A DNA stretch of 64,000 nt, from contig NZ_JACHYH010000003.1 of the NCBI RefSeq assembly GCF_014192715.1, forward strand, positions 124,001 through 188,000. Reading direction: 5' to 3'. This document shows positions 9,451 through 25,655 of this stretch, one piece after another (the first letter of the stretch is position 1; each line of letters begins with the position of its first letter). The position numbers were made by a program, and so were the translations under genes. The notes under the pieces were generated by a model. The model had not been told where the DNA came from. It saw nothing but the letters and a program-made list of their open reading frames with translations, and ran no database searches. This DNA is from Luteibacter sp. Sphag1AF. Lineage in GTDB: Bacteria > Pseudomonadota > Gammaproteobacteria > Xanthomonadales > Rhodanobacteraceae.

Positions 9451-10272
9451 TTACTTGCGACGACGCACGATGAACTGCTGAGTGCGCTTGTTGTTGCGCG
9501 TCTTGTAACCCTTGGTCGGCGTGCCCCACGGGCTGACCGGGTGACGGCCGCCGGAGGTACGGCCTTCACCACCGCCATGCGGATGGTCGACCGGGTTCAT
9601 GACCACACCGCGAACGGTCGGACGGATGCCCTTCCAACGCTTGGCGCCGGCCTTGCCGAGCTTGCGCAGGCTGTGCTCCGAATTACCGACTTCACCGATG
9701 GTGGCGCGGCATTCGACCGGCACGCGACGCATTTCGCCGGAGCGAAGACGCAGCGTGGCGTAACCCTGTTCGCGTGCGACGAGCTGGACCGAGGCACCGG
9801 CGGAGCGTGCGATCTGCGCACCCTTGCCCGGCTTCATCTCGATGCAGTGAATCGTCGAACCCACCGGGATCGCACGAAGCGGCAGGCAGTTGCCAGCCTT
9901 GATGGGAGCATCTGCGCCCGACACCAGACGATCACCAACCGCCACGCCCTTGGGCGCGATGATGTAGCGACGCTCGCCGTCGGCGTAGCACAGCAGCGCG
10001 ATGTGCGCCGTGCGGTTCGGATCGTACTCAAGACGCTCGACGACAGCAGCAATGCTCTCTTTGTCGCGCTTGAAATCGATGATGCGATACGCCTGCTTAT
10101 GACCGCCGCCGCGATGACGCGTGGTGATGCGACCGTAGTGGTTGCGGCCACCCGTCTTCGACTGCGATTCGGTCAGGGGTGCGTACGGTGCGCCCTTGTG
10201 CAGACCTTCGGTACGTACGCTGACAGCGTCGCGACGTCCCGGAGAGGTCGGCTTGTGAGTGATCAGTGCCAT
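9451..10272 (-). CDS. rplB: 50S ribosomal protein L2
   Basis: L2 is one of the largest 50S proteins, needed for subunit association and peptidyl transfer. The 273-residue product equals the usual length. It has the N-terminal [20 protein letters not shown], the OB-fold and SH3-like core, and the C-terminal [20 protein letters not shown] loop; His in NPVDHPHGG corresponds to the catalytic-centre histidine (His229 of E. coli) and is present. It lies 18 bases after rplW. Confidence 0.98.
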   Translation of the reverse strand: MALITHKPTSPGRRDAVSVRTEGLHKGAPYAPLTESQSKTGGRNHYGRITTRHRGGGHKQAYRIIDFKRDKESIAAVVERLEYDPNRTAHIALLCYADGERRYIIAPKGVAVGDRLVSGADAPIKAGNCLPLRAIPVGSTIHCIEMKPGKGAQIARSAGASVQLVAREQGYATLRLRSGEMRRVPVECRATIGEVGNSEHSLRKLGKAGAKRWKGIRPTVRGVVMNPVDHPHGGGEGRTSGGRHPVSPWGTPTKGYKTRNNKRTQQFIVRRRK

Positions 10273-10290
10273 CTCAATTCAACTCCTGGC

Positions 10291-10584
10291 TCAGGCCTTG
10301 GCCGACACGTCGATCGTGTGACCGTCGGCGAGGCGCACGTAGGCCTTGCGCTTACCCTGGCGGCTGCCAGCGCGGAAGCGGAACGACTTGACCTTGCCCT
10401 TGGTGTTCACCAGGTTCACGTTTTCAACCTTGACGGAGAAAAGGTGTTCCACAGCGGCACGGACATCAGCCTTCGTCGCCTCGGGGGCTACTACGAAAAC
10501 ATACTGGTTGTTTTCCGCAAGGCGTGCTGCCTTTTCGGAAATGTGCGGCGCGCGCAGCGTAGTAAGGGTGCGTTCGTTGCTCAT
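10291..10584 (-). CDS. rplW: 50S ribosomal protein L23
   Basis: L23 is the main docking site for trigger factor and SRP at the exit tunnel. The chosen start [19 protein letters not shown] gives 97 residues. The frame extends three codons upstream from a GTG, but the ATG has GGAG 8 bases before it and overlaps the rplD stop as ATGA, a standard coupling arrangement. The core ([39 protein letters not shown]) is typical. Confidence 0.96.
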   Translation of the reverse strand: MSNERTLTTLRAPHISEKAARLAENNQYVFVVAPEATKADVRAAVEHLFSVKVENVNLVNTKGKVKSFRFRAGSRQGKRKAYVRLADGHTIDVSAKA

Positions 10585-11183
10585 GCCAGCCACTCCTCGA
10601 CCTTCTTCACCGCATCCACCGTCATGACGACGTAGTCGGAACCGACGAGGCTGACCGGGTTCAGGGCCAGCACGTCAACGACGTGGATATACGGAATGTT
10701 GCGTGCAGAAAGGTAGAGCGCTTCGGTGGAGTCTTCCGACACCAGCAGCACGCGACCCTTCACTTCGAGCTCGGCCAGCTTCGCGATCATGCCCTTGGTG
10801 CTCGGGGCTTCCATCGACAGCTCGGAGACGACCTTCAGGCGATCCTGACGGTTCAGCTCGGCAATGATGGAACGGATCGCGACGCGGTAAGCCTTGCGAT
10901 TGACTTTCTGTTCAAAGCTGCGCGGCTTCGCGGCAAAGGTGACACCACCGCCGACGAAGATCGGAGCGCGGTAATCGCCGTGACGAGCGCCGCCGCCCTT
11001 CTGCTTCTTGAACTTCTTGGTCGTACCGGACATCTCACCACGCGACAGCTGTGCCTTGGTACCGGCACGGCCAGCCGCCTGGTAGGCAGTCACGACCTGG
11101 TGAACGAGGGCCTTCTTGTACTCACCGCCGAACACTTCGTCCGACACGTTGAGCGACTTGGCGCCAATAACATTGAGTTCCAT
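10581..11183 (-). CDS. rplD: 50S ribosomal protein L4
   Basis: L4 lines the exit tunnel and, in E. coli, represses the S10 operon at transcription and translation by binding the leader RNA. The 200-residue product contains the tunnel loop [19 protein letters not shown] and the globular domain with [20 protein letters not shown]-like residues near its start. Whether the L4 control works here is unknown; the long structured leader before rpsJ would be the target. It follows rplC by 11 bases and overlaps rplW by 4 bases. Confidence 0.97.
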   Translation of the reverse strand: MELNVIGAKSLNVSDEVFGGEYKKALVHQVVTAYQAAGRAGTKAQLSRGEMSGTTKKFKKQKGGGARHGDYRAPIFVGGGVTFAAKPRSFEQKVNRKAYRVAIRSIIAELNRQDRLKVVSELSMEAPSTKGMIAKLAELEVKGRVLLVSEDSTEALYLSARNIPYIHVVDVLALNPVSLVGSDYVVMTVDAVKKVEEWLA

Positions 11184-11194
11184 GGCGTCTCTCC

Positions 11195-11836
11195 TCAGCC
11201 CTTGGTCGTCGGACGGATGACAACGTCACCGCCAGGCGCACCCGGGACAGCACCCTTGACAGCAATCAGGTGACGCTCGGCGTCGACCTTGACCACTTCC
11301 AGGCCCTGCGCGGTGCGGTTAACGGCACCCATGTGACCCGACATCTTCTTGCCGGGAAACACGCGACCCGGGGTCTGACGCTGACCGATCGAGCCAGGGG
11401 CGCGATGCGACAGCGAGTTACCGTGGGTAGCGTCGCCCATCTTGAAGTGATGGCGCTTGATGGTGCCCTGGAAGCCCTTACCCTTCGACACACCGGCGAC
11501 GTCAACCGTCTGCCCGACGGAGAAAACATCGTCCGCCTTGATTTCAGTGCCGATGGGGTACTTGCCAGCGTCGTCCGCGGTGACGCGGAATTCCCACAGG
11601 CCACGGCCCGGCTCAACCTTAGCCTTGGCGTAGTGACCCTTTGCCGGCTGCGTGAGAAGCGAGGCACGCTTCACACCGGTGGTGACCTGCACCGCCGAGT
11701 AGCCGTCGTTTTCTTCGGTCTTCACCTGCGTCACACGATTCGGGGTCGCTTCAATCAGCGTCACCGGAATCGAGCGGCCGTCTTCGGTGAAGAGCCGGCT
11801 CATGCCGCACTTGCGGCCAACCAGTCCGATACTCAT
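11195..11836 (-). CDS. rplC: 50S ribosomal protein L3
   Basis: L3 binds near the 3' end of 23S rRNA and starts 50S assembly. The start [20 protein letters not shown] gives 213 residues. The frame reaches eight codons upstream into the rpsJ stop region, but the chosen ATG has AGGA 7 bases before it and matches relatives. The finger loop carries [20 protein letters not shown] and [20 protein letters not shown]; Gln in GQRQTP is the residue methylated by PrmB in other species. Confidence 0.96.
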   Translation of the reverse strand: MSIGLVGRKCGMSRLFTEDGRSIPVTLIEATPNRVTQVKTEENDGYSAVQVTTGVKRASLLTQPAKGHYAKAKVEPGRGLWEFRVTADDAGKYPIGTEIKADDVFSVGQTVDVAGVSKGKGFQGTIKRHHFKMGDATHGNSLSHRAPGSIGQRQTPGRVFPGKKMSGHMGAVNRTAQGLEVVKVDAERHLIAVKGAVPGAPGGDVVIRPTTKG

Positions 11837-11856
11837 CTTCGTATCCTGTAATTCGC

Positions 11857-12168
11857 TCAACCGAGCTTGATCTGCACGTCAACACCGGCAGCAAGATCGA
11901 GCTTCATGAGCGCGTCCACGGTCTTGTCGTTGGGGTCAATGATGTCCAAAACGCGCTTGTGAGTACGGGTCTCGTACTGGTCGCGGGCATCTTTGTCGAC
12001 GTGCGGCGACACCAGAATGGTGTAGCGCTCAATCTTGGTCGGCAGGGGGATCGGGCCGAGAACCGTTGCGCCAGTGCGCTTGGCCGTCTCGACGATCTCG
12101 CTGGCCGAACGGTCGATCAAACGATGATCGAACGCCTTGAGCCGAATGCGAATTTTTTGGTTCGCCAT
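11857..12168 (-). CDS. rpsJ: 30S ribosomal protein S10 (NusE)
   Basis: S10 is a 30S head protein and, as NusE, an antitermination factor that links RNA polymerase with NusG and NusB. The 103-residue product starts [19 protein letters not shown] and has the family motif [20 protein letters not shown] followed by [12 protein letters not shown]. It is the first gene of the S10 operon, preceded by a leader of about 170 bases and a strong promoter. Confidence 0.98.
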   Translation of the reverse strand: MANQKIRIRLKAFDHRLIDRSASEIVETAKRTGATVLGPIPLPTKIERYTILVSPHVDKDARDQYETRTHKRVLDIIDPNDKTVDALMKLDLAAGVDVQIKLG

Positions 12169-12343
12169 AAAAACCGTGTCCTGTTATCGAAAGAACATTC
12201 TGTAATCGGAGTGGCTTCTCACCGCTCCGTACAACCATTGCACAGCACTTACAACAACGGACCAGCTTCAAATGCGATGTTTCGCACCGAGGCCAGCCCT
12301 AAAATGCTGGGCAGACCGCGAAAACGGTCTGCCCAGACAGAAA
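12169..12343 (-). promoter_or_regulatory. S10 operon leader RNA with a 5'-terminal hairpin
   Basis: This untranslated leader runs from the predicted start near 12337 to the rpsJ ATG. At its 5' end TGGGCAGACCG and CGGTCTGCCCA form a perfect 11-base-pair hairpin (12335 to 12308) with a six-base loop. A second imperfect stem (GGAGCGG against CCACTCC, one mismatch, 12228 to 12208) lies nearer the gene. In E. coli the S10 leader binds L4; the stems here do not obviously copy those, so L4 control is only an analogy. Confidence 0.6.
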
Positions 12344-12372
12344 AGTATAAAATACGCGAACGCCATGGTCAA
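12344..12372 (-). promoter_or_regulatory. rpsJp: sigma-70 promoter of the S10 operon
   Basis: On the minus strand TTGACC (5 of 6 to the -35 consensus) is followed after exactly 17 bases by TATACT (5 of 6 to -10). Transcription should start near 12337, only a few bases before the leader hairpin. It lies about 170 bases upstream of the rpsJ ATG and downstream of the tuf terminator, so the S10 operon can be transcribed independently of tuf. Confidence 0.8.
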
Positions 12373-12542
12373 CAGAGCTCACGCCCTGTCAACACAGTCA
12401 TTCCCGTAACGTCCATGTAAGCGAACTCGAAGCACATTCCGTGCGCCTCATTTCGCGGTGTGGCCACTCATGCCACTTAAGGCTGGTGACACATAACCCG
12501 TCGACTATACCCAATCCACATTCAAATTGGAAGCCCTTTCTT
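12373..12542 (-). other. gap between the tuf terminator and the S10 promoter
   Basis: No gene is seen here. The stretch contains the 18-base element CGAAATGAGGCGCACGGA (minus strand, 12455 to 12438) that recurs upstream of rpsL. A second TTGACA-like hexamer lies about 25 bases upstream of the S10 -35 but has no matching -10. With the leader and terminator it makes up the 428-base gene-free gap between rpsJ and tuf. Confidence 0.5.
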
Positions 12543-12578
12543 CCAAAAAAAACGGAGGCCGAAGCCTCCGTTTTTTTC
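12543..12578 (-). terminator. rho-independent terminator after tuf
   Basis: The transcribed strand has ACGGAGGC and GCCTCCGT around a UUCG loop closed by C-G, directly followed by a run of eight U residues. The A run on the other side makes it symmetrical, so it could act on both strands. It lies about 20 bases after the stop of tuf and ends the rpsL-rpsG-fusA-tuf operon. Confidence 0.93.
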
Positions 12579-12596
12579 AGCCGTTAAACTGGCTAA

Positions 12597-13787
<1,191 letters not shown>

Positions 13788-13841
13788 GACTCTTAAAAAA
13801 CCTCTGAATATCTGATGCTTAGACTAGTAAAGAGGGGCCGA

Positions 13842-15971
13842 TCAGCCCTTCTTCATGACCTGTTCGGCGATGTTGGACGGCGCCGGCTCGTAATGATCGA
13901 ATTCCATCGTGAACGTTGCGCGACCCTGAGTCTGCGAACGCAGCGAGGTAGCGTAACCGAACATTTCGCCAAGCGGGATCATCGCATTGACGGTTTTACC
14001 CGACGGCGTTTCTTCCTGACCGGTCAGCATGCCACGACGACGACTGATGTCGCCCATGACGTCACCGACGTAGTCTTCCGGCGTCACGACCTCAACCTTC
14101 ATGATCGGCTCGAGCAGAACCGGCTTCGCCTTGCTAAAGCCCTGCTTGAATGCCATGGAAGCGGCGAGCTTGAACGCCATTTCCGACGAGTCGACGTCAT
14201 GGTACGAACCGAAGACAAGCTTCACCTTGACGTTGACGACCGGGAAGCCAGCCAGCGGGCCGCTGGTGATGGTTTCGCGCAGACCCTTTTCGACTGACGG
14301 GATGAATTCCTTCGGAATCACACCGCCGGTGATGTCGTTGATGAACAGGAAGTCGTCCTTGATCGTCGGCCCGATCTTCGGGTCGTTACGATCCTCATCG
14401 GTGATCGGCGACAGCTCGATCACAACGTGACCGTACTGACCCTTACCACCCGACTGCTTGGCGTGCTTGTAGTCCGACTTGACGTCCGCGAGCTGAATCG
14501 TTTCGCGGTAAGCCACCTGCGGCTTGCCCACGTTGGCTTCAACGTTGAATTCGCGACGCATGCGATCAACCAGGATGTCGAGATGAAGCTCGCCCATGCC
14601 CGAGATGATCGTCTGACCCGACTCTTCGTCCGTCTTGACGCGGAAGGACGGATCTTCGCCAGCCAGACGGCCGAGCGCGATACCCATCTTCTCCTGATCC
14701 GACTTGGTCTTCGGCTCGACCGCCATCGAGATCACCGGCTCCGGGAACGTCATGCGCTCCAGGGTGATGATCTTGTCCTGCGAGCACAGCGTGTCACCGG
14801 TCGTCACGTCCTTCAGGCCGACAGCAGCGGCGATATCGCCGGCGCAGACTTCCTTCAGTTCCTGACGGTCGTTGGCGTGCATCTGCAGAATACGGCCGAT
14901 ACGCTCTTTCTTGCCCTTGACCGGGTTGAACACCTGGTCGCCAGCGTTGAGCATGCCCGAGTACACACGGAAGAACGTCAGCGCACCAACGAACGGGTCG
15001 GTCATGATCTTGAACGCAAGCGCCGAGAACGGAGCCGCGTCGCTCGCCTGACGGGTGTCCGGCTTCTCGTCTTCGTCCACACCCTCAACCGGCGGACGAT
15101 CCGCAGGCGACGGCAGCAGTTCGACGACGGCGTCGAGCATGGCCTGCACGCCCTTGTTCTTGAACGCCGTACCGCAGTAGACCGGGATCACGTCGTTGGC
15201 CAGCACACGCGAGCGCATGCCAGAGATGATCTCTTCTTCGGAGAGGTCGCCCTCTTCGAGGTACTTGTTCATCAGGTCTTCGTTGGCTTCCGCGGCGGAC
15301 TCAACCATGAAGCTGCGAGCTTCCTGGGCGATTTCCTGCAGGTTGGCCGGGATGTCCTGGTATTCGAACTTCATACCCTGGGACGGCATGTCCCAGATGA
15401 CAGCCTTCATCTTCAGCAGGTCGACAACACCTTCAAAGTTGTCTTCGGCGCCAATCGGCACCTGCATCGGGACAGCCTTAGCACCCAGACGGGCCTTCAG
15501 CTGCTCGACAACCTTGTTGAAGTTGGCGCCGGTGCGATCCATCTTGTTGACGAACGCAAGACGGGGCACCTTGTACTTGTTGGCCTGGCGCCAGACAGTC
15601 TCAGACTGCGGCTGGACGCCACCGACGGCGCAAAGCACGAACACCGCACCATCGAGCACGCGCAGCGAACGCTCGACTTCGATCGTGAAGTCGACGTGTC
15701 CCGGGGTGTCGATGATGTTGAAGCGGTGCTGCGGCTTCGAGCCATCCATGCCCTTCCAGAAGCACGTGGTCGCAGCGGACGTGATGGTGATACCACGCTC
15801 CTGCTCCTGCTCCATCCAGTCCATCGTGGCCGCACCGTCGTGCACTTCGCCGATCTTATGGCTGACACCGGTGTAGAACAGGATGCGCTCGGTGGTCGTG
15901 GTCTTGCCGGCATCAATGTGAGCCATGATGCCGAAGTTACGATAAAGCTCGATGGGCGTAGTGCGTGCCAC
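13842..15971 (-). CDS. fusA: elongation factor G
   Basis: EF-G is the GTPase that moves tRNA and mRNA through the ribosome and, with RRF, recycles it. The 709-residue product has G1 AHIDAGKT at 17-24, DTPGH at 88-92 and NKMD at 142-145, followed by domains II to V; domain IV includes the RETI motif (YRETIQL). Length is close to the E. coli 704 residues. It lies 27 bases after rpsG. No second fusA copy is in the window. Confidence 0.98.
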   Translation of the reverse strand: MARTTPIELYRNFGIMAHIDAGKTTTTERILFYTGVSHKIGEVHDGAATMDWMEQEQERGITITSAATTCFWKGMDGSKPQHRFNIIDTPGHVDFTIEVERSLRVLDGAVFVLCAVGGVQPQSETVWRQANKYKVPRLAFVNKMDRTGANFNKVVEQLKARLGAKAVPMQVPIGAEDNFEGVVDLLKMKAVIWDMPSQGMKFEYQDIPANLQEIAQEARSFMVESAAEANEDLMNKYLEEGDLSEEEIISGMRSRVLANDVIPVYCGTAFKNKGVQAMLDAVVELLPSPADRPPVEGVDEDEKPDTRQASDAAPFSALAFKIMTDPFVGALTFFRVYSGMLNAGDQVFNPVKGKKERIGRILQMHANDRQELKEVCAGDIAAAVGLKDVTTGDTLCSQDKIITLERMTFPEPVISMAVEPKTKSDQEKMGIALGRLAGEDPSFRVKTDEESGQTIISGMGELHLDILVDRMRREFNVEANVGKPQVAYRETIQLADVKSDYKHAKQSGGKGQYGHVVIELSPITDEDRNDPKIGPTIKDDFLFINDITGGVIPKEFIPSVEKGLRETITSGPLAGFPVVNVKVKLVFGSYHDVDSSEMAFKLAASMAFKQGFSKAKPVLLEPIMKVEVVTPEDYVGDVMGDISRRRGMLTGQEETPSGKTVNAMIPLGEMFGYATSLRSQTQGRATFTMEFDHYEPAPSNIAEQVMKKG

Positions 15972-15998
15972 GGTCTTTCCTCGAAATCTAAGCTGGTA

Positions 15999-16466
15999 TT
16001 ACCAGCGGTAATGCGAGAAGGCCTTGTTGGCCTCCGCCATGCGGTGCGTCTCTTCGCGCTTCTTGACTGCGCCGCCGCGGCTTTCGGAAGCCTCGAGCAG
16101 TTCAGCGGCAAGCTTGCGCGGCATGGACGTCTCACCACGCTTGCGCGCGGAATCGATCACCCAGCGCATGGCAAGAGCCATACGACGACCGGGACGAACT
16201 TCGACGGGCACCTGGTAGGTGGCACCACCGACGCGGCGGGACTTGACCTCAACCGCCGGAGCGATATTGGCCAGAGCCTTCTCAACGAGCTGCACCGGCT
16301 CGGCGTGCTTTTCGCCGATGTGCTGCAGAGCGCCGTAGACAATGCTTTCGGCAACGGACTTCTTGCCGCTCTTCATCACCATATTGATGAAGCGGGCAAT
16401 CAGCTGGCTTCCGTGCTTCGGGTCCGGGAGGACCACACGGGCGGGATGGGAACCTTTACGCGACAT
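15999..16466 (-). CDS. rpsG: 30S ribosomal protein S7
   Basis: S7 starts assembly of the 30S head and lies at the E site; in E. coli it represses the str operon. The 155-residue product has [20 protein letters not shown] near its start, [20 protein letters not shown] in the middle and [14 protein letters not shown] later. Length is the usual 155-156. It follows rpsL by 16 bases, a short space that leaves little room for the long S7-binding intercistronic region of E. coli. Confidence 0.97.
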   Translation of the reverse strand: MSRKGSHPARVVLPDPKHGSQLIARFINMVMKSGKKSVAESIVYGALQHIGEKHAEPVQLVEKALANIAPAVEVKSRRVGGATYQVPVEVRPGRRMALAMRWVIDSARKRGETSMPRKLAAELLEASESRGGAVKKREETHRMAEANKAFSHYRW

Positions 16467-16482
16467 AATTCTTGTCCTTTAC

Positions 16483-16857
16483 TCAGCTCTTCGGGCGCTT
16501 GGCGCCGTACTTCGAGCGCGACTTGCGACGCTTGGTCACGCCGGCGCAGTCGAGACTGCCGCGAACCGTGTGGTAACGCACACCCGGAAGATCCTTGACG
16601 CGACCGCCACGGATCAGAACAACCGAGTGCTCCTGCAGATTGTGACCTTCGCCACCGATGTAGCTGATGACCTCGAAACCATTCGTCAGGCGCACCTTGG
16701 CAACCTTACGCAGGGCCGAGTTCGGCTTCTTCGGGGTGGTCGTGTATACGCGCGTGCAAACACCGCGGCGCTGCGGGCTGCTCTGCAGGGCCGGGGAAGC
16801 GCTCTTATACGCCTTCGGGCTGCGGGATTTGCGCACCAACTGGTTGACTGTCGTCAT
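16483..16857 (-). CDS. rpsL: 30S ribosomal protein S12
   Basis: S12 checks codon-anticodon pairing in the decoding centre. The 124-residue product contains [16 protein letters not shown] and [17 protein letters not shown]; the lysines equivalent to Lys43 and Lys88 of E. coli, where streptomycin-resistance changes occur, are both lysine here, so the sequence is of the sensitive type. It is the first gene of the str operon. Its leader holds two hairpins; an AGGA site lies 10 bases upstream of the ATG. Confidence 0.98.
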   Translation of the reverse strand: MTTVNQLVRKSRSPKAYKSASPALQSSPQRRGVCTRVYTTTPKKPNSALRKVAKVRLTNGFEVISYIGGEGHNLQEHSVVLIRGGRVKDLPGVRYHTVRGSLDCAGVTKRRKSRSKYGAKRPKS

Positions 16858-16883
16858 GCGAAGCTATTCCTGAGAAACATAAA

Positions 16884-16907
16884 GGCAGACCGAGGGTTCG
16901 GTCTGCC
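16884..16907 (-). promoter_or_regulatory. rpsL leader hairpin, possible attenuator
   Basis: GGCAGACCG and CGGTCTGCC form a perfect 9-base-pair stem with a six-base loop. On the transcribed strand it is followed by TTTATGTTTC, a weak U-rich tract, and then the rpsL ribosome-binding site 16 bases on. It could attenuate read-through from rpoC or act in rpsL control. The same arms occur in the hairpin at the start of the S10 mRNA. Confidence 0.5.
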
Positions 16908-16925
16908 AGGAAACGGGTTGTTAAC

Positions 16926-16957
16926 ATGGGCCGTCTGCCAGGCAGACCGACACCCAT
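16926..16957 (-). other. second palindrome of the rpoC-rpsL gap
   Basis: GTCTGCC and GGCAGAC meet across one base (16933-16947), and an outer ATGGG/CCCAT pair (16926-16930 with 16953-16957) can extend it with an internal loop. It repeats the GGTCTGCC sequence of the neighbouring leader hairpin. A further stem GAGGCGC/GCGCCTC lies at 16976-16995. No convincing promoter is visible in this 172-base gap. Confidence 0.5.
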
Positions 16958-16983
16958 CATCCATGAACCGAACACGAGGCGCC

Positions 16984-17001
16984 TCCGTGCGCCTCATTTC
17001 G
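16984..17001 (-). repeat. 18-base element shared with the S10 upstream region
   Basis: CGAAATGAGGCGCACGGA (minus strand) is identical here and at 12455-12438. Both copies have the same orientation and both precede a GGTCTGCC hairpin, by about 80 bases here and about 100 bases in front of rpsJ. Function is unknown; a common regulatory site or a duplicated upstream region are the two obvious readings. Confidence 0.65.
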
Positions 17002-17029
17002 TATGTACGAGCATTGCCCTTGGCGGGCG

Positions 17030-20000
17030 TTACTCGGCGCTATCGTTGGAGCCGGCAGGAGCCTCTTCGAAGCTTGCGACCGAAGCCGAACCCGAAAGGG
17101 TTTCAAGCTCCGAAGCGGTCAGACCGCCCTGGTTACGACGCGCAGCGTGGTAAGCCAGACCCGTACCTGCAGGGATTAGCCGCCCAACAATAACATTTTC
17201 TTTCAGGCCACGCAACGTATCGCGCGTACCACGGACTGCCGCTTCGGTAAGGACGCGGGTGGTCTCCTGGAACGAGGCTGCCGAGATGAACGACTCGGTG
17301 GCCAGCGATGCCTTGGTGATGCCCAGCAGCACCGAATCGAATTCCGCACGACGCTCACCACGAGCCTCGGCACGGTCATTCTCTTCGTTTATGCGAACGC
17401 GCTCGACCTGTTCACCGCGCAGGTACGTGCTGTCACCCGCCTCGGCAATTTCGACCTTGCGCAGCATCTGACGAATGATCGCCTCGATGTGCTTGTCGTT
17501 GATCTTCACGCCCTGCAGGCGATAGACGTCCTGAATCTCCTTGACCAGGTAGGAAGCCAGCGGCTCCACACCCAGCAGACGCAGGATGTCATGCGGATTC
17601 GGCTCGCCGTCGACGACGGTTTCGCCCTTCTCCACGTGTTCGCCTTCGAACACGATGACCTGACGCCACTTCGGAATCAGCTCTTCGTGCTCGTTGCCGT
17701 CCAGATCCTTGATGATCAGACGCTGCTTGCCCTTGGTGTCCTTGCCGAAGCTCACAATGCCCGAACGCTCGGCGAGAATCGCCGGTTCCTTCGGCTTGCG
17801 GGCTTCAAACAGATCGGCAACGCGCGGAAGACCACCGGTGATGTCACGGGTCTTCGACGTTTCCTGCGGGATACGGGCGACGACGTCACCCACGCCCACT
17901 TCGGCGCCGTTCTGGATCGAGACGATCGCACCGGCCGGCAGGAAGTACTGCGCAGCGATGTCGGTGCCCGGCAGCTTGAGCTCACGGCCCTTGCTGTCTT
18001 CCAGGCGCACGATCGGGCGCAGATCCTTCGCCTGCGTACCGCGACGCTTCGGATCGGTAACGACAGCGCTTTCCAGACCCGTAAGTTCGTCGGTCTGCGA
18101 CTGGACGGTCACGCCATCAATGAAGTCGATGAAGCGAACCACACCGGCCACTTCCGTGACGATCGGATGGGTATGCGGATCCCAGTTGGCAACCGTCTGG
18201 CCAGCCTTGACCGGATCACCATCCTTTACAGCGATGGTTGCACCGTACGGCACCTTGTAACGCTCGCGCTCGCGACCGTTGACGTCGATGACGCTGACTT
18301 CGCCGGAACGCGACACGGCCACGAGGTGACCCTGCGAGTGCTGTACCGACTTCAGGTTGTTGAACTTCAGGGCACCGGTCGTGCGGACGGTGACGTTATC
18401 CACGGCGGCAGCACGGGAAGCCGCACCACCGATATGGAACGTACGCATCGTCAGCTGGGTACCCGGCTCACCGATGGACTGCGCGGCGACCACGCCCACA
18501 GCCTCACCCATGTTCACCAGGTGACCACGGGCCAGATCGCGGCCGTAGCACAGGGCGCACACGCCGTGGCTTGCACGGCAGGTGATCGGCGAACGGACCT
18601 TGATCAGCTGCACGCCAGCCTTGTCGAGCTTGTCGACCAGGCCTTCGTCCAGCAGCGTGTCGCGGGTGACGATGGCCTGGTCGTCGTCGCCGGGGGCGTA
18701 GACGTCCTCGACCACAACGCGACCCAGCACGCGCTCGCGCAGCGGCTCGACCACGTCACCGCCTTCAACGATCGGCGACATCATGACGCCGTCTTCCGTG
18801 CCGCAATCGTGCTCGGTGATGACAACGTCCTGCGCCACGTCAACGAGACGACGGGTCAGGTAACCGGAGTTCGCGGTCTTCAACGCCGTATCCGCCAGAC
18901 CCTTACGGGCACCGTGGGTCGAGTTGAAGTACTGCAGAACGTTCAGACCTTCGCGGAAGTTCGCCTTGATGGGCGTCTCGATGATCGAGCCATCCGGGCG
19001 AGCCATCAGGCCGCGCATACCAGCCAGCTGACGAATCTGAGCCGCACTGCCTCGGGCACCGGAGTCAGCCATGATGTACAGCGAGTTCATGGACTTCTGG
19101 TTGACCGTCTTGCCGTCGGCATCGACCACCTTCTCGGTGCCGATACCGTCGATCATGGCCTTGGCGACCAGTTCGTTGGTACGCGACCAGATGTCGACGA
19201 CCTTGTTGTAGCGCTCACCAGCGGTCACGAGACCCGACTGGTACTGCTCCTGGATCTCGACGACTTCCTTCTCGGCTTCCTCAAGGATGCCCTTCTTCTC
19301 AGCCGGGATCTTCATGTCGTCGATGCCGATGGAGATACCGGCACGCGTAGCGAAGCGGAAACCCGTGTACATCAGCTTGTCGGCGAACACGACGGTCTCT
19401 TTCAGACCGAGCAGACGGTAGCTCTGGTTGATCAGGCGCGAGATGTTCTTCTTGGTCAGCTCGGTGTTGACCAGCGCGAACGGCAAGCCGCTCGGGATGA
19501 TCTCCATGAGCAGCGCGCGACCGACCGTCGTGTCGACGATGGCCATGCGCTCGGAGAGCTGGCCGCCCTCCTCCGCCAGTTCGACGAGGCGAACGCGGAC
19601 CTTGACCTTGGCATGCAGCTCGACAGCGCGGTTGTCGTACGCACGGCGCACTTCAGCCACGTTCGCGAACACCATGCCGGTGCCCTTCGCATTGATGAGC
19701 TCGCGGGTCATGTAGTACAGACCCAGCACCACGTCCTGCGACGGAACGATGATCGGCTCACCGTTCGCGGGCGACAGGATGTTGTTCGAGGACATCATCA
19801 GTGCGCGGGCTTCGAGCTGAGCTTCGATCGACAGCGGCACATGGACGGCCATCTGGTCACCGTCGAAGTCGGCGTTGAATGCCGTACAGACGAGCGGATG
19901 CAGCTGGATGGCCTTGCCTTCGATCAGCACCGGCTCGAATGCCTGGATGCCCAGACGGTGAAGCGTCGGCGCACGGTTCAGCATAACCGGGTGCTCGCGG

Positions 20001-21247
20001 ATCACGTCCTCGAGGATGTCCCAGACCTGCGCTTCTTCGCGCTCAACGAGCTTCTTCGCGGCCTTGATGGTGGTGGCTTCGCCACGCGCCTGCAGCTTGG
20101 CGAAGATGAAGGGCTTGAACAGCTCAAGCGCCATCTTCTTCGGCAGACCGCACTGGTGCAGCTTCAGCGTCGGGCCGACCACGATGACCGAACGGCCGGA
20201 GTAGTCGACGCGCTTGCCGAGCAGGTTCTGACGGAAGCGACCCTGCTTGCCCTTGATCATGTCGGCCAGCGACTTCAGCGCGCGCTTGTTCGTGCCGGTG
20301 ATGGCACGACCGCGACGGCCGTTGTCGAGCAGCGCATCGACCGATTCCTGCAGCATGCGCTTTTCGTTGCGCACGATGATGTCGGGCGCAGCGAGTTCAA
20401 GCAGACGCTTCAGGCGGTTGTTGCGGTTGATGACGCGGCGATACAGGTCGTTCAGATCGGACGTGGCAAAACGGCCACCGTCCAGCGGAACGAGCGGACG
20501 CAGATCGGGCGGCAGCACCGGAAGGACGGTCATGACCATCCATTCGGGCTTGTTGCCCGATTCCAGGAACGCTTCGATCAGCTTCACGCGCTTGGTGAGG
20601 CGCTTGAGCTTGGTTTCCGAATTGGTCGAAGTGATCTCTTCCTTGAGGCGAATGACTTCGCCCGGCAGGTCGAGGCTCTTCAGCAGCTCGTAGACGGCCT
20701 CGGCACCCATGCGGGCATCGAACTCGTCGCCGTGCTCTTCGGTGGCTTCCAGGTACTGGTCTTCGCTGAGCAGCTGGCCGCGCTCAAGCGCGGTCAGGCC
20801 CGGATCAATCACGACGAAGGCTTCGAAGTACAGGATGCGCTCGATGTCACGCAGCGTCATGTCCAGCATGAGGCCGATGCGCGACGGCAGCGACTTCAGG
20901 AACCAGATGTGCGCGGTCGGGCTGGCGAGCTCGATGTGGCCCATGCGCTCACGGCGCACCTTGGCCAGCGTCACTTCCGTGCCGCACTTCTCGCACACCA
21001 CACCACGATGCTTCATGCGCTTGTACTTGCCGCACAGGCACTCGTAGTCCTTGACCGGACCAAAGATCGCGGCGCAGAACAGACCGTCACGCTCAGGCTT
21101 GAACGTGCGGTAGTTGATGGTTTCCGGCTTTTTGACTTCACCGAACGACCACGAGCGGATCAGCTCTGGCGAAGCCAGAGCGATCTTGATCGCGTCGAAG
21201 TCCAGCGTCTGTCGCTGCTGGTTAAACAGATTGAGCAGGTCTTTCAT
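17030..21247 (-). CDS. rpoC: RNA polymerase beta' subunit
   Basis: Beta' forms one pincer of RNA polymerase and holds the catalytic magnesium. The 1405-residue product has the N-terminal zinc-binding cysteines ([20 protein letters not shown], near residue 70), the active-site [12 protein letters not shown] near residue 460, and the second zinc site near 815-900 ([20 protein letters not shown]). The bridge and trigger helix regions are intact. It follows rpoB by 25 bases. The stop is 172 bases before rpsL, with no strong terminator between them, so read-through into the str operon is likely. Confidence 0.98.
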   Translation of the reverse strand: MKDLLNLFNQQRQTLDFDAIKIALASPELIRSWSFGEVKKPETINYRTFKPERDGLFCAAIFGPVKDYECLCGKYKRMKHRGVVCEKCGTEVTLAKVRRERMGHIELASPTAHIWFLKSLPSRIGLMLDMTLRDIERILYFEAFVVIDPGLTALERGQLLSEDQYLEATEEHGDEFDARMGAEAVYELLKSLDLPGEVIRLKEEITSTNSETKLKRLTKRVKLIEAFLESGNKPEWMVMTVLPVLPPDLRPLVPLDGGRFATSDLNDLYRRVINRNNRLKRLLELAAPDIIVRNEKRMLQESVDALLDNGRRGRAITGTNKRALKSLADMIKGKQGRFRQNLLGKRVDYSGRSVIVVGPTLKLHQCGLPKKMALELFKPFIFAKLQARGEATTIKAAKKLVEREEAQVWDILEDVIREHPVMLNRAPTLHRLGIQAFEPVLIEGKAIQLHPLVCTAFNADFDGDQMAVHVPLSIEAQLEARALMMSSNNILSPANGEPIIVPSQDVVLGLYYMTRELINAKGTGMVFANVAEVRRAYDNRAVELHAKVKVRVRLVELAEEGGQLSERMAIVDTTVGRALLMEIIPSGLPFALVNTELTKKNISRLINQSYRLLGLKETVVFADKLMYTGFRFATRAGISIGIDDMKIPAEKKGILEEAEKEVVEIQEQYQSGLVTAGERYNKVVDIWSRTNELVAKAMIDGIGTEKVVDADGKTVNQKSMNSLYIMADSGARGSAAQIRQLAGMRGLMARPDGSIIETPIKANFREGLNVLQYFNSTHGARKGLADTALKTANSGYLTRRLVDVAQDVVITEHDCGTEDGVMMSPIVEGGDVVEPLRERVLGRVVVEDVYAPGDDDQAIVTRDTLLDEGLVDKLDKAGVQLIKVRSPITCRASHGVCALCYGRDLARGHLVNMGEAVGVVAAQSIGEPGTQLTMRTFHIGGAASRAAAVDNVTVRTTGALKFNNLKSVQHSQGHLVAVSRSGEVSVIDVNGRERERYKVPYGATIAVKDGDPVKAGQTVANWDPHTHPIVTEVAGVVRFIDFIDGVTVQSQTDELTGLESAVVTDPKRRGTQAKDLRPIVRLEDSKGRELKLPGTDIAAQYFLPAGAIVSIQNGAEVGVGDVVARIPQETSKTRDITGGLPRVADLFEARKPKEPAILAERSGIVSFGKDTKGKQRLIIKDLDGNEHEELIPKWRQVIVFEGEHVEKGETVVDGEPNPHDILRLLGVEPLASYLVKEIQDVYRLQGVKINDKHIEAIIRQMLRKVEIAEAGDSTYLRGEQVERVRINEENDRAEARGERRAEFDSVLLGITKASLATESFISAASFQETTRVLTEAAVRGTRDTLRGLKENVIVGRLIPAGTGLAYHAARRNQGGLTASELETLSGSASVASFEEAPAGSNDSAE

Positions 21248-21272
21248 GCGTAATCTCCGGTAGCCGCGACGA

Positions 21273-25442
<4,170 letters not shown>

Positions 25443-25587
25443 GGTGGGAGCCGCCTCGGTTCGCAGTGACGCCGGTGGTGCACACACCGGCTAATGGTGG
25501 TTCGGTAATCGGAGATCGGGAATCGGCGTGAATCCCGATGTCCCATTACCGACGGACAAAAACACAAACTTGGCTTTGGAACAGGCA

Positions 25588-25615
25588 AAGCCCGGGGGCT
25601 TACGCCCCCAGGCTT
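25588..25615 (-). promoter_or_regulatory. rplL-rpoB intergenic hairpin (attenuator or processing site)
   Basis: On the transcribed strand AAGCCTGGGGGC and GCCCCCGGGCTT form a 12-base-pair stem with one U-G pair, closed by a GUAA loop of the GNRA class. The U residues lie inside the stem and are followed by TGCCTGTTCC, so a full terminator is unlikely. In E. coli this gap holds a partial attenuator and an RNase III site that set the ratio of L7/L12 to RNA polymerase; a similar role is inferred. Confidence 0.65.
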
Positions 25616-25655
25616 GCTTGACGCTAGATCGAATAAGCGACGCGCAAGGCGTCGA

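Noticed and set aside
12029-12420. Small genes in the S10 leader region
   Set aside because: Possible short frames overlap the promoter and leader hairpin, lack ribosome-binding sites and have no family match.
17489-21253. Open frame of more than 1200 codons on the plus strand opposite rpoC
   Set aside because: It mirrors rpoC codon by codon, which is expected in GC-rich DNA where antisense frames lack stops. The translation is rich in His, Arg and Gln with no recognised domain.
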